Of a stretch of 64,000 bases of DNA, positions 27,966 through 37,095 are shown in pieces. The notes under the pieces were generated by a model, which was given only the letters and a program-made list of their open reading frames with translations, was not told the DNA's origin and made no database searches. Every line of letters starts with the position of its first letter. Within the stretch, counting starts at the first letter, position 1. The stretch covers positions 1 through 64,000 of the forward strand of contig CAISDA010000017.1 of the NCBI GenBank assembly GCA_903884005.1. The letters are read 5' to 3'. The position numbers and the translations under genes are program-made. This stretch comes from an uncultured Ignavibacteriota bacterium (lineage in GTDB: Bacteria; Bacteroidota; Ignavibacteria; UBA10030; UBA8401).

Positions 27966-28013
27966 TTGACATTAATGAAAAAAATCATTAGTTAGTCCTA
28001 TCACTTAGCTAAG
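27966..28013 (+). promoter_or_regulatory. possible promoter/operator of the toxin-antitoxin pair
   Basis: TTGACA at 27966-27971 resembles a -35 box, with no strong -10. Two inverted repeats follow: TAATGA-6A-TCATTA (27973-27990) and the 10-base palindrome CTTAGCTAAG (28004-28013), directly before the antitoxin start. Phd/YefM antitoxins bind such palindromes to repress their own operon. Assignment is by position and symmetry only. Confidence 0.35.
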
Positions 28014-28022
28014 CGAAGGACA

Positions 28023-28253
28023 ATGATGCAGCCTGTTAATATCCATAATGCAAAGACAAACCTGTCGAAACTGATCGAGGCGGCCCTGAATGGCGAGAAC
28101 GTGATCATTTCAAAGAATAATGTTCCCGTTGTGCAAATTATTGCCTTGAAAAAAAAACGGGCTGGACGCACCTATGGTTCTGCAAAAGGCCTCGTGACGA
28201 TACGAGAGGATTTTAATGCGCCGCTGGAAGATTTCCAAGAATATATGCCATGA
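28023..28253 (+). CDS. Phd/YefM-family antitoxin
   Basis: 76 residues (start ATG at 28023, or 28026). N-terminus QPVNIHNAKTNLSKLIEAAL then NGENVIISKNNVPVVQIIAL: this is the DNA-binding beta-strand and helix of Phd/YefM antitoxins (pattern NAKTxLSxLIexa..Ge.viIsk...PVa.l). The C-terminal half (YGSAKGLVTIREDFNAPLED) should wrap the toxin. The stop overlaps the toxin start by 4 bases (ATGA), so the two are translationally coupled. AAGGA lies just upstream as ribosome binding site. Confidence 0.9.
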   Translation: MMQPVNIHNAKTNLSKLIEAALNGENVIISKNNVPVVQIIALKKKRAGRTYGSAKGLVTIREDFNAPLEDFQEYMP

Positions 28254-28636
28254 CATATCTTCTCGATACACATATACTCCTCTGGTTTTCTTCCGGAGAT
28301 CCCAGGTTGAGCCGCAAGGTAAAATCCATCCTGCTTAACGAATCAAATTCCATCCTTCTAAGCGCAGCATCCATATGGGAAATGGCAATAAAGATCAGTC
28401 TCGATAAATTAGTCATCTGTATGCCCCTAAAAGATTTTCTTCGGGAACACGTTCAGGGCAATAACATCAACATTCTGGACATTGCAATAAATCAGGTCCT
28501 GCAGTTAGAATCGCTGCCCTACTACCATCGTGACCCGTTCGATCGGCTCATCATTGCGCAGGCGATCGTTGAAGATCTTCCCGTCATTACCGCAGACCCG
28601 CACTTCAAAAAATATCCTATTGCGTGTATTCATTAG
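28250..28636 (+). CDS. vapC: VapC-family PIN-domain toxin
   Basis: 128 residues of the PIN fold, a metal-dependent RNase that cleaves tRNA or other RNA when free of antitoxin. The acidic residues are Asp6 (LLDTHILLWF), Glu44 (SIWEMAIKIS), Asp95/Asp98 (HRDPFDRLIIAQA) and Asp116 (ITADPHF), so the active site looks complete. It starts inside the stop of the Phd-like antitoxin. It belongs to the VapC subgroup that pairs with Phd-type antitoxins. The surrounding patch is rich in broken and duplicated genes, which fits a mobile accessory region. Confidence 0.9.
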   Translation: MTYLLDTHILLWFSSGDPRLSRKVKSILLNESNSILLSAASIWEMAIKISLDKLVICMPLKDFLREHVQGNNINILDIAINQVLQLESLPYYHRDPFDRLIIAQAIVEDLPVITADPHFKKYPIACIH

Positions 28637-28809
28637 AAATCGGGTCACTTTTATTTCTCCACAAGCATCTTTCCGATATCCCAATCCACGGAAATCATTT
28701 CGGCATTGGCGGAAAGAATCGCTTTTGTTTGCGCTTGCCGTATTCGCTGCTTAATGGCGGTCAGCAACGTAGTGTAAAAGTCAGTTCCCTCATGTCCCAA
28801 CTCCTTCAA

Positions 28810-29174
28810 TTATCGTAATAGCAGCATGTTTTGTGTTTTAGTGAAGGACCGCGCGGGGCTTTCGAATGACTGCGCGTGAATATGCAGAAAATACAATGCC
28901 GAGGCAACGTGCGCATCCCAGACCGTTGAATGGCGTCCGGCTTCTTGGACCTCATCGTGAATCACCGCAACCCGCTGTCCCAGTGTGTTGAAGACTTCAA
29001 GTCTGACATTCGAGCGAACCGGCAGCGTGTATTGAATGGTCGTTGACGGATTAAAGGGATTCGGATAATTCTGCTCCATCGCAAAATCCGACGGAAGAGC
29101 CGAACCGTCCCGGATGCGGACGTCCGTCTCGGCGCTCAGTGTGAATCGGATCGCATCGGCGCGGAGCACAAGAT
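28810..29174 (-). pseudogene. orphan T9SS C-terminal sorting domain (duplicated gene tail)
   Basis: Encodes about 120 residues nearly the same as the end of the protein at 30747-33482 (shared SAETDV-IRDGSALPSDFAM and EQNYPNPFNPSTTIQY). I count about 19 differences over about 118 residues. Upstream the similarity breaks off abruptly at about 29174, with an in-frame TAA just before, and there is no signal peptide. So this is a fragment left by duplication, not a gene. Similarity continues a few bases past the stop (CTCCTTCAATTATCGTAATA in both copies). Confidence 0.85.
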
Positions 29175-29300
29175 TCTGTTAGTCGGAACAGTTTCGCAAC
29201 GATTTGACCGAAGATGCTTGATTCCGTTGTCGCCGAAATGTATATTTGCTGATCTGTGTAAAAAAAAATTTGGCCTGGGAAATCCATTCAAAAAACGAAG

Positions 29301-30560
29301 ATGATGGTTTGTGTTTCTGCATATGAAATAGTGCCGGATGGGGAAATATTTCCTCCGGTAGACTGTTCGTCACGGACTATTTCGAACGACCCTCAGGGAC
29401 GGGGTGTTCGGCCTTCTGTTGCCCCCACGCAGCGGCCGGAGAACCGGCGCAGGCGCGCCGGGAAACACGTTTTTTTTCTCAGAGGTGCGATCTTTTTTCT
29501 GATGCTGCTCTCTGCAGTCCGGGTCGACGCCGGGAACGATGCTTATTATTTTTATCGTGACTATTCGTACGGGTCCGAAAGCCTGTACAATCCGATATCG
29601 CTGCTGGTCAACGGGGGATTCGATACGTTCCAGATGTTCGATCGGCAGCCGACATGGCAGAACATGTATTGGGATCGTGCGGCGAGCAACGTGTGGAGGT
29701 GCATTGCGTCTCCGATGCCGATCATCAACAGTTTCGGATGGAATCGGTTTGTCAACCAGGAATTGTTCCCGACCCATCTTGATGTCAACGAAAGCCAGTA
29801 TGTCCCGAATTATATGCTGCACCTTGTCGGCGGGGGAATGGAATACAGAAAGATTACGGAATGGTATAGTGCGCATAGCTTTCCCGCTCCGGCTTTCTGC
29901 GGCATGGTGACGGCGATGTCGTTCGAATATTTGAACGAGGTTGCGGAGAATGGGCCGGATTATTATCCCAACGAAGACTGTATTCCGGATCTTCTCATTT
30001 TTCAACCGCTCGGTATTCTCCTGTTCAGCATCAACGATGTCGCGGATTTTTTTTCCACAACACTCAGCTTGAATGATTGGTCCAATCCGGTGGCAGTTTC
30101 CTTTGCGCCGTTTGCCGTCCGCAATGCAGGTCAGTGTTTCGTATTGAAGCTTCCCCTGAACAAATCGCATTCGGTGAGTGCGTTTTCCGTGTTCGGTTCG
30201 TTCGGGATGGTGGGGTTGTCCTTGAAGATGAATGAAGAGGATGCCGTTTCTTTCGGCGGCGGATTGACGTCCACGGGACGTGTCGACTTGCCGCCCGAAC
30301 ACGGCGTTCACTCGAACACGATTGTCATGGGTCCGATGGCGGGAATTTATTATGATCGAAACAATTCGCTGCTTGCGTCTGTTACATACTCTGCCGCTGC
30401 AAATAACATGCTGCGTATCCACGTTTTTCCAGGCCTGCTGTCGAGCGGTGTGTTTTCTCCGGGCATGTTTCTCTCATTTTCGAACGTCGGAGCCGCCACC
30501 ATGGGAATTGTTATGAATGTTCTTCCGGTCGGATTCAGCGGCTTTTCCCCGCATTTGTGA
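29301..30560 (+). CDS. hypothetical secreted protein
   Basis: 419 residues as read. I do not recognise the family. A hydrophobic stretch FFLRGAIFFLMLLSAVRVDA at residues 58-77 looks like a signal peptide, so the true start may be inside; no alternative ATG or GTG with a ribosome binding site is obvious. The mature part is rich in Tyr, Phe, Gly, Asn and Ser, with alternating patterns near the end (VSFGGGLTST, MGPMAGIYYDRNNSLLASVT), suggesting an outer membrane or surface beta-protein. The part around SFEYLNEVAENG..DLLIFQPLGILLF faintly recalls DUF3943-type outer membrane proteins. The gene is bracketed by two direct copies of a T9SS tail sequence. Confidence 0.55.
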   Translation: MMVCVSAYEIVPDGEIFPPVDCSSRTISNDPQGRGVRPSVAPTQRPENRRRRAGKHVFFLRGAIFFLMLLSAVRVDAGNDAYYFYRDYSYGSESLYNPISLLVNGGFDTFQMFDRQPTWQNMYWDRAASNVWRCIASPMPIINSFGWNRFVNQELFPTHLDVNESQYVPNYMLHLVGGGMEYRKITEWYSAHSFPAPAFCGMVTAMSFEYLNEVAENGPDYYPNEDCIPDLLIFQPLGILLFSINDVADFFSTTLSLNDWSNPVAVSFAPFAVRNAGQCFVLKLPLNKSHSVSAFSVFGSFGMVGLSLKMNEEDAVSFGGGLTSTGRVDLPPEHGVHSNTIVMGPMAGIYYDRNNSLLASVTYSAAANNMLRIHVFPGLLSSGVFSPGMFLSFSNVGAATMGIVMNVLPVGFSGFSPHL

Positions 30561-30746
30561 TGGGTAATTTGATCATCATGGCACCGAAATACGGCCTTTG
30601 TCGGAGTGGATTATCGGCTGGTGTCGCGCAATCTTTTTAGGCAGAAAAATACACATACCTTTCTGCGGCACCAAAACCAAGCATTTATCCGAATATCCGT
30701 CAGTAACCAATATGGTTCTTCGTTGACCAAGCGCCAACTCCTTCAA

Positions 30747-33482
30747 TTATCGTAATAGCAGCATTTTTTGTGTTTTGGTAAAGGTCCGCGCGGGGCTTTC
30801 GAATGACTGTGCGTGTATCTGCAGGAAATACAGTCCAGAGGGGACCCTGGCATTCCACACGGCCGCGTAGCGGCCCGCCTCGGCAATTCCCTCATGGAGC
30901 AGCGCAACGCGCTGTCCCAGTGTGTTGAACACCTCAAGCCTCACTGTTGAGCGAACCGGCAGCGCGTATTGAATGGTCGTGGACGGATTAAAGGGATTCG
31001 GATAATTTTGCTCCATCGCAAAATCGGACGGAAGAGCCGAGCCGTCCCGGATGTGGACGTCCGTCTCAGCGCTCAGCGTGAATCGGATCGCATCGGCGCG
31101 GAGCACAAGATTTGCAGTCGTCACAACGCTTGCATCGTTGATGGCGATCTCCACCGGCACGCGTGCAGGAACTGTCCGCCTGAACAACACGGCCCACGCG
31201 CCGCTGCCCGCATTCTGATCGACAAAAAGGGAGTCCGTTATTGTTCCGTTGACCTTGAGCACATAGCGCGCCCGCGTCGATGCATTCACCGTCTTCGGAA
31301 TATATCCCAGTATATCGTACGTGCCGCTTTTGGCGAGCTGCTTCGTGAAGCGTGCAAGAGCGGACGTGCCGATCGGGGCAAACCGGCTCATTGTTCCGAA
31401 GCAGTCCGTTGCGACGCTCTTCGACCATGCGCCCGTTTCCACATACACCGAAGGGTCGTCGTTGTCGGCCACGGTGAAATACGAAATGACATTTGCGGTG
31501 AACGGAATCTTCAGCGCGGACAGGAGCGGATCGTTATTCGTCACGCGGATCGTATCGGCGAACGCGCCTTTGACCGGCGAAAAAAATCTCAGGGGAACAG
31601 TCACCGTCGACATCGGCTGTATCTCTATCCCGGATGCTCTCGGGAAGGAGAGCGACGCAGAGGACGCGCTGATGCCGAAGATCGTCAGCGGAGCAATGCC
31701 GTTGTTCATGAGCGTGATCTCGGCTTTCGCAGTATCCATTTCGGACACACTTCCAATGTCAGCGTACGGCAGCTTTGCGGCAATGGCGCGCTCGCGCACG
31801 AGCGCCGATATTTTCAGGACGTCGGATGCGGCAATGCGCCCGGCCTGGCCCGTGCCGTTGACGATGCGGTCCACGGTGACGACCGTGCCGGCAGCGAGGC
31901 ACTGGGTTCCGATGAGCACCCATGCATTCGATGCGATCACGCCCGGAAACCGCTGCTCGCTCAGTACCGCGTCTCCCGATCTGATTCTGAAGACCGAGTT
32001 GAGGGCCGCATTCGTGTATGATGGAATCTGTATGAAGAAATTATAATATCCCGTGCGGGTGATGGAATGCGACCATGTGCTCCAGACCGAATCGTTGTCC
32101 GCGAGCACCGCCTGGCGCGCATCGATGCCCCATGCGGCATTCGACGTCGTCGTCCATGCGCCGCGCAACTCCTTGTACGTGCCGTCCCGGTTGTCGATGA
32201 ACGCGTCATCCGGCAGATACTTCAGGCTCGCGGTGGACAGGTTGCCCATCGTATCGGTCACGGCCGCGGCAACTTTCACGATGCCGGAGGCGGGCATGGT
32301 GCTCAGCGCCTTCCAGGTGTTCGTGCCCGTTTTCGTGCATTGCAGCACGCTCGCACGCTCATACACGTCTTTCATGGCCACGAAGGGTTGCTGCTGAAAA
32401 ATAGGTTCGCTCGATTGGATGGTGTAACTGACATTCTCCCCCTGGCGCTCCTCGGTGAGCGAGAGCACCGGCGCAACAGAATCGACGCCGTGTCTCCAGC
32501 GCTGCATCGCTTCAACCGCCGAGCAGTAGCGGAATGTCACGCCTGTAAATTTTTTTTCCGTACTATGCGCAAGCGAATCGATCTTTCTGAGGTTGTCCAG
32601 AAAATCGACTTCGGGCAGATGTCCCCAGAGGCATGCAACCTGGTCCGTGCCCTTGGCCGCTTCCGAAAAAATGTCGTTCATCGAAGCGGCAGTGACGTTG
32701 CCGATGTGCGTCGATCGGAGATTCCATCCCCCTGTGCCTCCCGGAAGCTGATAGTTCGCGGCGGACGGGCGGAACGGGGCCCAGAGTTTTGATGAGAGGG
32801 ACCAGTCGAAATTGTTGTCGATCGGCTCGTTGGTGACGAAGCGCTTGGCCGGATAATCGTCGTCCATGGAATAGGGCAGCAGCGCGTCGAGATACTGCTG
32901 CCAGCCGTTGTCCATATAATGCCATCCGCTGCGAAACGAGACGGGATAACAATTTTCTTCGAGGAGGTACTGCGCCATCGTCACATCGAAGTCGTCGCGG
33001 CATTCGGAAAAACTGTGCGATTGATTCCAGAAGTATTTTCCATCCTGATTGTAGTCGGTCCATGCGAAGGTATGGTAATGCAGCGAAAGCTCGTCGCCGT
33101 ATTGCGCGATCCGGTCGCCGTGATATTTTTTCATCAGATAGAGCGTCATGGTGTTCGCGACGGGCACATTCGTATTGTCTGCATAGCGGAAGATATTTCC
33201 CGCCATCATCCACCACGTCAGCTTCATGGGCGTGCCGTACGAGTCGACGAGCCGCGTGCGGAATGCTGGGTCCATGACTGCGTATGCGTTGAGCGCGGGA
33301 TCGATATACAGAGCGAGCGTGTAATGGGGATCGTGCCTGGCCACATCCATCCCGTCCCATAGCGCCGTATCCGACCCGAGCACAAGATATATTTTGCCTG
33401 CGGCACATAGAGGAAGCGACAAGAGCAGGAGACACGCGGAAACAGTCACAGCAACTACAAGAGGTTTGACGATTGCATTCAT
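30747..33482 (-). CDS. T9SS-exported multidomain protein, putative polysaccharide deacetylase-like or carbohydrate-active enzyme
   Basis: 911 residues from the ATG at 33482 (NAIVKPLVVAVTVSACLLLL signal peptide); upstream in-frame codons lack signal features. N-terminal catalytic-looking domain of about 400 residues with GDELSLHYHTFAWTDYNQDG and GWHYMDNGWQQYLDALLPYS, resembling beta/alpha-barrel deacetylase or glycoside hydrolase folds; the HYHT pair could hold a metal. Then a golvesin/xanthan-lyase-like beta-domain (about 425-560), a choice-of-anchor-D-like domain (about 580-690, GIEIQPMSTVTVPLRF), a second golvesin-like domain (about 700-815, VADNDDPSVYVETGAWSK) and a T9SS sorting domain (FAMEQNYPNPFNPSTTIQY). 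Exported across the outer membrane. The substrate is unknown. Confidence 0.75.
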   Translation of the reverse strand: MNAIVKPLVVAVTVSACLLLLSLPLCAAGKIYLVLGSDTALWDGMDVARHDPHYTLALYIDPALNAYAVMDPAFRTRLVDSYGTPMKLTWWMMAGNIFRYADNTNVPVANTMTLYLMKKYHGDRIAQYGDELSLHYHTFAWTDYNQDGKYFWNQSHSFSECRDDFDVTMAQYLLEENCYPVSFRSGWHYMDNGWQQYLDALLPYSMDDDYPAKRFVTNEPIDNNFDWSLSSKLWAPFRPSAANYQLPGGTGGWNLRSTHIGNVTAASMNDIFSEAAKGTDQVACLWGHLPEVDFLDNLRKIDSLAHSTEKKFTGVTFRYCSAVEAMQRWRHGVDSVAPVLSLTEERQGENVSYTIQSSEPIFQQQPFVAMKDVYERASVLQCTKTGTNTWKALSTMPASGIVKVAAAVTDTMGNLSTASLKYLPDDAFIDNRDGTYKELRGAWTTTSNAAWGIDARQAVLADNDSVWSTWSHSITRTGYYNFFIQIPSYTNAALNSVFRIRSGDAVLSEQRFPGVIASNAWVLIGTQCLAAGTVVTVDRIVNGTGQAGRIAASDVLKISALVRERAIAAKLPYADIGSVSEMDTAKAEITLMNNGIAPLTIFGISASSASLSFPRASGIEIQPMSTVTVPLRFFSPVKGAFADTIRVTNNDPLLSALKIPFTANVISYFTVADNDDPSVYVETGAWSKSVATDCFGTMSRFAPIGTSALARFTKQLAKSGTYDILGYIPKTVNASTRARYVLKVNGTITDSLFVDQNAGSGAWAVLFRRTVPARVPVEIAINDASVVTTANLVLRADAIRFTLSAETDVHIRDGSALPSDFAMEQNYPNPFNPSTTIQYALPVRSTVRLEVFNTLGQRVALLHEGIAEAGRYAAVWNARVPSGLYFLQIHAQSFESPARTFTKTQKMLLLR

Positions 33483-33580
33483 GATTATCGGTGAGCTTTC
33501 TGCAGAACATGAACTTGCACGTTCTTGATCGCACACGCGCCGGCGCACAGCCCGGACGGCGCACATCGTGTGTTCCCTTC

Positions 33581-34216
33581 TTACGCGGCCGGCTGCAGTG
33601 CTGCCCCGACACCGGCGAGGATTTCCCCGGCGATGCGCGTGGTTGTTTCGTCGTACTGCATCATGGCCGATGAGACCTCGGCGGAAAATTCCGCATCGGT
33701 GATGGCGCCGAGATTGACCTTAACATTCAGCGCGGCGCCTTTGCACGCGGCCTGGATCATGAGCGCGGCAACCCCGGCATCGGTGATGGAATTTGCATTT
33801 CCTTTCGCCGCGGCGACACGTGCGAGCCCGATCGAGTCGGCGCACAGGTTCATGACTTCCAGAGGCACGCGGACAGCCTCTTTCATGGCGTGCTGTATCG
33901 AAGCGGCGCGCGCCGCTTTATCGTCGTCCGATTCTTTCGGAAGACCGAACGCGGCCATGACTCCCGTGAACGCGTCGGTGTCCTCGTCGACGAGGGCTGT
34001 GAGCTGCGAGCGAAGCTCTTCCGATTGTGCGAGCACCGATTGCATGTCATCCTGCACGCCGGCATATTTTTTTTTGCCGATCGTGAGACGGCACACCATG
34101 GACGTGAGTCCGGCTCCGAGCATCCCCGCAAGGGCCGCAATGCTTCCGCCGCCCGGCGCGGGCGAATTCGATGCAAGTTCGTCCGCAAAGGCCGCAATGG
34201 TTTGATCTATTAACAT
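33581..34216 (-). CDS. fchA: formimidoyltetrahydrofolate cyclodeaminase
   Basis: 211 residues, cyclodeaminase (FTCD_C/FchA) family. Starts with TIAAFADELASNSPAPGGGS then IAALAGMLGAGLTSMVCRLT, the family's most conserved stretch. All-helical. Converts 5-formimidoyl-THF to 5,10-methenyl-THF with release of ammonia, so it handles the product of the formimidoyltransferase encoded just upstream (31 bases between the genes). In animals the two activities are fused in one protein; here they are separate. Third gene of the hutI-ftcD-fchA run. Confidence 0.92.
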   Translation of the reverse strand: MLIDQTIAAFADELASNSPAPGGGSIAALAGMLGAGLTSMVCRLTIGKKKYAGVQDDMQSVLAQSEELRSQLTALVDEDTDAFTGVMAAFGLPKESDDDKAARAASIQHAMKEAVRVPLEVMNLCADSIGLARVAAAKGNANSITDAGVAALMIQAACKGAALNVKVNLGAITDAEFSAEVSSAMMQYDETTTRIAGEILAGVGAALQPAA

Positions 34217-34247
34217 GGCTGTGTTCGCTTTCTTGAAATGATGTAAC

Positions 34248-35282
34248 TCATAATTGATATTCGATTATTTTATTTTCGGCAATGAACGGCTCGAGCTGGC
34301 TGAGTCCGAGTTCCTTCACCGCGATTTCGCACAGATCGCGGTCGGACAGTGCAGCGGCACCACCGTTGCGCGCGGCGTAATGCCGGCCGGCCATCAGCAG
34401 CGCGTCCAGGGGCATGAGCCCGACAAGTTCGCTGCCTGTCACGTCGATGCCGAGCGTCCGCGCCTGTCGTGCGACTTCTTCGAACACAACATGCGGAGGC
34501 GTCACCGGATAGTCGACAAGGTTGATGGAAACCTGCGCGATGTTGCATCGCTCGAGAAGCACGCCCATCGCCTTCACGGCTTTCAGCGTACCCGGGATTC
34601 TGCGCGCGGCGCCGTGTTCGTCCTTCATGACGGTTCCGGCTTCGTCTTTCATGGGTCTGCCGATCTCGCGTATACGAAGGGCGATCTCCTGCGCTGCGGC
34701 GGCATCGGCGATATTCAAATTGACATTATAGGCGATCAAAATTTTCCGGGCGCCGGCAATGGTGCCGCCCGAGCGCTCGTTAAACACGGCAGGCCCGAAA
34801 TCGGGCAGCCATGTCGGATCGCCGAGTTTTGCTGCGAGTCCTTCATATTCCCCCTTGCGGACGTCGGCAAGATTTCTTCGCGCCGGTGTTGCAGCGGCAT
34901 ATTCATACAAATACACGGGGATGTGCAGTTCATCGCCGACACGCCGCGCGTATTGTTTGGCCAGCTCGACGCAGTCGTCCATCGATGCACCTCGCACCGG
35001 AATGAACGGCACAACATCGGTTGCGCCCAGACGCGGGTGCGCACCATGATGCGCGCGCATGTCTATCAGTTCCGCCGCTGTTCTCGTCGCTTCAAATGCG
35101 GCCGTCACGACAGCCTCCGGCGATCCGACAAACGTCACCACCGTGCGGTTGTAGTCTTTGTCGGGTTCAACACCCAGCAGCTTCACGCCGGCAATATTCC
35201 GGACGGCGTCGCCGATCGCGCCGATGATGCGCGCATCGCGGCCCTCGCTGAAGTTCGGGACACATTCGACTATTTGTTCCAT
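34248..35282 (-). CDS. ftcD: glutamate formimidoyltransferase
   Basis: 344 residues from the ATG at 35282 (EQIVECVPNFSEGRDARII). The longer frame to 35324 runs into non-conserved sequence. Family motifs: VECVPNFSEGRD, KLLGVEPDKDYNRTVVTFVG, MRAHHGAHPRLGATDVVPFI and VSINLVDYPVTPPHVVFEEV. It transfers the formimidoyl group from N-formimidoyl-L-glutamate to tetrahydrofolate, the last step of the folate-linked histidine degradation route. It lies between hutI and fchA on the same strand, but repeat A copy 3 fills most of the 144-bp hutI-ftcD gap. Confidence 0.93.
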   Translation of the reverse strand: MEQIVECVPNFSEGRDARIIGAIGDAVRNIAGVKLLGVEPDKDYNRTVVTFVGSPEAVVTAAFEATRTAAELIDMRAHHGAHPRLGATDVVPFIPVRGASMDDCVELAKQYARRVGDELHIPVYLYEYAAATPARRNLADVRKGEYEGLAAKLGDPTWLPDFGPAVFNERSGGTIAGARKILIAYNVNLNIADAAAAQEIALRIREIGRPMKDEAGTVMKDEHGAARRIPGTLKAVKAMGVLLERCNIAQVSINLVDYPVTPPHVVFEEVARQARTLGIDVTGSELVGLMPLDALLMAGRHYAARNGGAAALSDRDLCEIAVKELGLSQLEPFIAENKIIEYQL

Positions 35283-35310
35283 GCGAAAACTTCCTTTGTT
35301 CGTGACACAT

Positions 35311-35421
35311 GGGCGAGCTAACATCTCGCCCTGCTATGAAAATAGAATTACACGTGCCCAAATTAGCGTAAAATCGCAATTTTCATCCGGGGTGGTGATC
35401 GCCGGTTCATGCACGCTACAC
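35311..35421 (+). repeat. dispersed hairpin repeat, family A, copy 3
   Basis: Hairpin GGGCGAGCTAACATCTCGCC(C) at 35311, then GCTATGAAAATAGAATTACA, then TTTTCATCCGGGGTGGTGAT..CGGTTCATGCACGCTACAC, an altered second module. It splits hutI from ftcD; transcription from hutI must pass through its hairpins. Confidence 0.75.
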
Positions 35422-35426
35422 GATTA

Positions 35427-36671
35427 TTAAAACTCGAGCACGGTCCCGTTCTTCACCACTTTCCAGACATGGTTCATGCCGAAATGGTAGGGAATATATC
35501 TGTAATTCGGCACATCGTACAGCACGATATCGGCGCGCTTCCCGACTTCGATGCTGCCGTATTCGGCTGAGAGTCCAATGGCGGCCGCCCCGTTGAGCGT
35601 CGCGGCCGTGATCGCCTCTTCGGGCGTCATGCGCATGTGCGTGCAGGCGATCGTCATCATCGTCGGCATCGAAAACGACATACAGGAGCCCGGGTTAAAA
35701 TCGGTCGCGATGGCCACGGCGCATCCGGCGTCAATCATTGTGCGCGCAGGCGCATACGCGTGGTTGAGGAAAAACGACGAGCCGGGAAGCAGCGTGGCGA
35801 CAGCGGAGGATCCGGCAAGCGCGGCAATGCCTTCCGGCGAGATCATTTCGCAATGGTCGACGGAGACCGCGTTCAACCGCACCGCAAGTTCGGCGCCTCC
35901 ACTCGATGTCAACTGATCTGCGTGAAGCTTTGCGCGCATGCCGTTGTGCTGTGCCGCCTGCAGTATCGTTTCGGTCTCTTCACGCGTAAAATATTTTTCT
36001 TCGCAGAACACGTCGCAGAATTCCGCCAGCTTCCTTTCGGCGATATGGGGTATCATGTGCTCGCAGATGAGCGACACGTACTGTTCGCTGCGTCCTGAAA
36101 ATTCGGGAGGCACGGCATGCGCCCCCAGGAATGTGGGAACAACCGTCATAAAATGATCGCGGCGAAGTTCGCAGATGACATCGAGCATTTTTACTTCCGC
36201 TTCGGGAGTGAGGCCGTATCCGCTTTTAATTTCCGCGGTGGTCGTGCCGTGCTTCATCATATCGTTGAGCCGGCGATTTCCCGAACGCAGCAGTTCCTTC
36301 TTCGTCGCCGCGCGCGTCGCGGCCATTGTTGAAAGGATGCCGCCGCCCGCAGCCGCGATCTCCTGGTACGAGCGGCCTTCGGAGCGGAGCGCGAATTCGT
36401 TCTCACGGCTTCCCGCAAAGACGGCGTGCGTGTGCGAGTCGACGAAACCCGGAAGCGCGACGCGGCCGCGGGCATCCAGCACGTCGATATCGTCGGTGGC
36501 TGCGGGTTGGATCTCGCCGGCACCGGCAATGCGCACAATGATGCCGTCGCGGATCTCGACGCTTGCATTGTCCATCACTTCGATGGTGTTCATCTCCCGG
36601 CCGGCCTTCAAGCGGCGGCCGCCCGAGGCGACGGTGACAAGTTGAGAAATATTGGTGATGATCAAATTCAT
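35427..36671 (-). CDS. hutI: imidazolonepropionase
   Basis: 414 residues, amidohydrolase superfamily. Metal site PGFVDSHTHAVFAGSRENEF (His-x-His) near residue 80. Further family features are KSGYGLTPEAEVKML, VPTFLGAHAVPPEFSG, ADQLTSSGGAELAVRLNAVS and VDHCEMISPEGI. Hydrolyses 4-imidazolone-5-propanoate to N-formimidoyl-L-glutamate, step three of histidine breakdown. First gene of the leftward hutI-ftcD-fchA run; hutU (step two) is on the opposite strand at 41619. Histidine ammonia-lyase (hutH) is not in the window. Confidence 0.95.
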   Translation of the reverse strand: MNLIITNISQLVTVASGGRRLKAGREMNTIEVMDNASVEIRDGIIVRIAGAGEIQPAATDDIDVLDARGRVALPGFVDSHTHAVFAGSRENEFALRSEGRSYQEIAAAGGGILSTMAATRAATKKELLRSGNRRLNDMMKHGTTTAEIKSGYGLTPEAEVKMLDVICELRRDHFMTVVPTFLGAHAVPPEFSGRSEQYVSLICEHMIPHIAERKLAEFCDVFCEEKYFTREETETILQAAQHNGMRAKLHADQLTSSGGAELAVRLNAVSVDHCEMISPEGIAALAGSSAVATLLPGSSFFLNHAYAPARTMIDAGCAVAIATDFNPGSCMSFSMPTMMTIACTHMRMTPEEAITAATLNGAAAIGLSAEYGSIEVGKRADIVLYDVPNYRYIPYHFGMNHVWKVVKNGTVLEF

Positions 36672-37095
36672 GTGAGTCCTGTATCATTTCAAAAATATAC
36701 ATGCTCCGTAACGACTTACCACGCGTAACTCCCCGGTAGCTCACAAAAACTTGCACCTCGCACGCGGTGCGGGCGAGATACCATCTCGCCCTACAATGCT
36801 GCGTTTGCGAAACTGGTATTTTCATGCGGGGTGGTGAACCCCACATTCACGCACGCTACACGCGCACCAATGCAACGACAGAGAGTCACTTCGAGAATAA
36901 CGTGCGTTGCATGCACAAACAACGCGTGGCAACGGCGTGTAAAAAATACGAAACTTTCATCCATGGTTCAAATGATTTGACATTTCGAAAAAATTCTCCT
37001 ACTGTCAATGTGGGCCGCCGCCCGCGCAGAACGCCGATCGGCACACTCAGACCGGCCGCACATCACACGCCACACCATTTGGAGACCGACACAGT
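36672..37095. other. gene-free stretch between hutI and the DUF2461 gene
   Basis: 424 bases between two divergently read genes. It contains repeat A copy 4 (36748-36862). The remainder shows no ORF I support, and no tRNA or riboswitch that I can recognise. Promoters for both flanking genes must lie here. Confidence 0.6.
36748..36862 (+). repeat. dispersed hairpin repeat, family A, copy 4
   Basis: Full copy: AACTTGCACCTCGCACGCGG start, perfect hairpin GGGCGAGATACCATCTCGCC(C) with 9-base arms at 36771-36791, then TACAATGCTGCGTTTGCGAA, the GGGGTGGTGAACCCC hairpin and the end CATTCACGCACGCTACAC. Near identical to copy 2. Confidence 0.85.

Noticed and set aside
28624-28818. Possible small gene after vapC
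   Set aside because: Overlaps the vapC stop and the start of the duplicated T9SS tail; no coding pattern.
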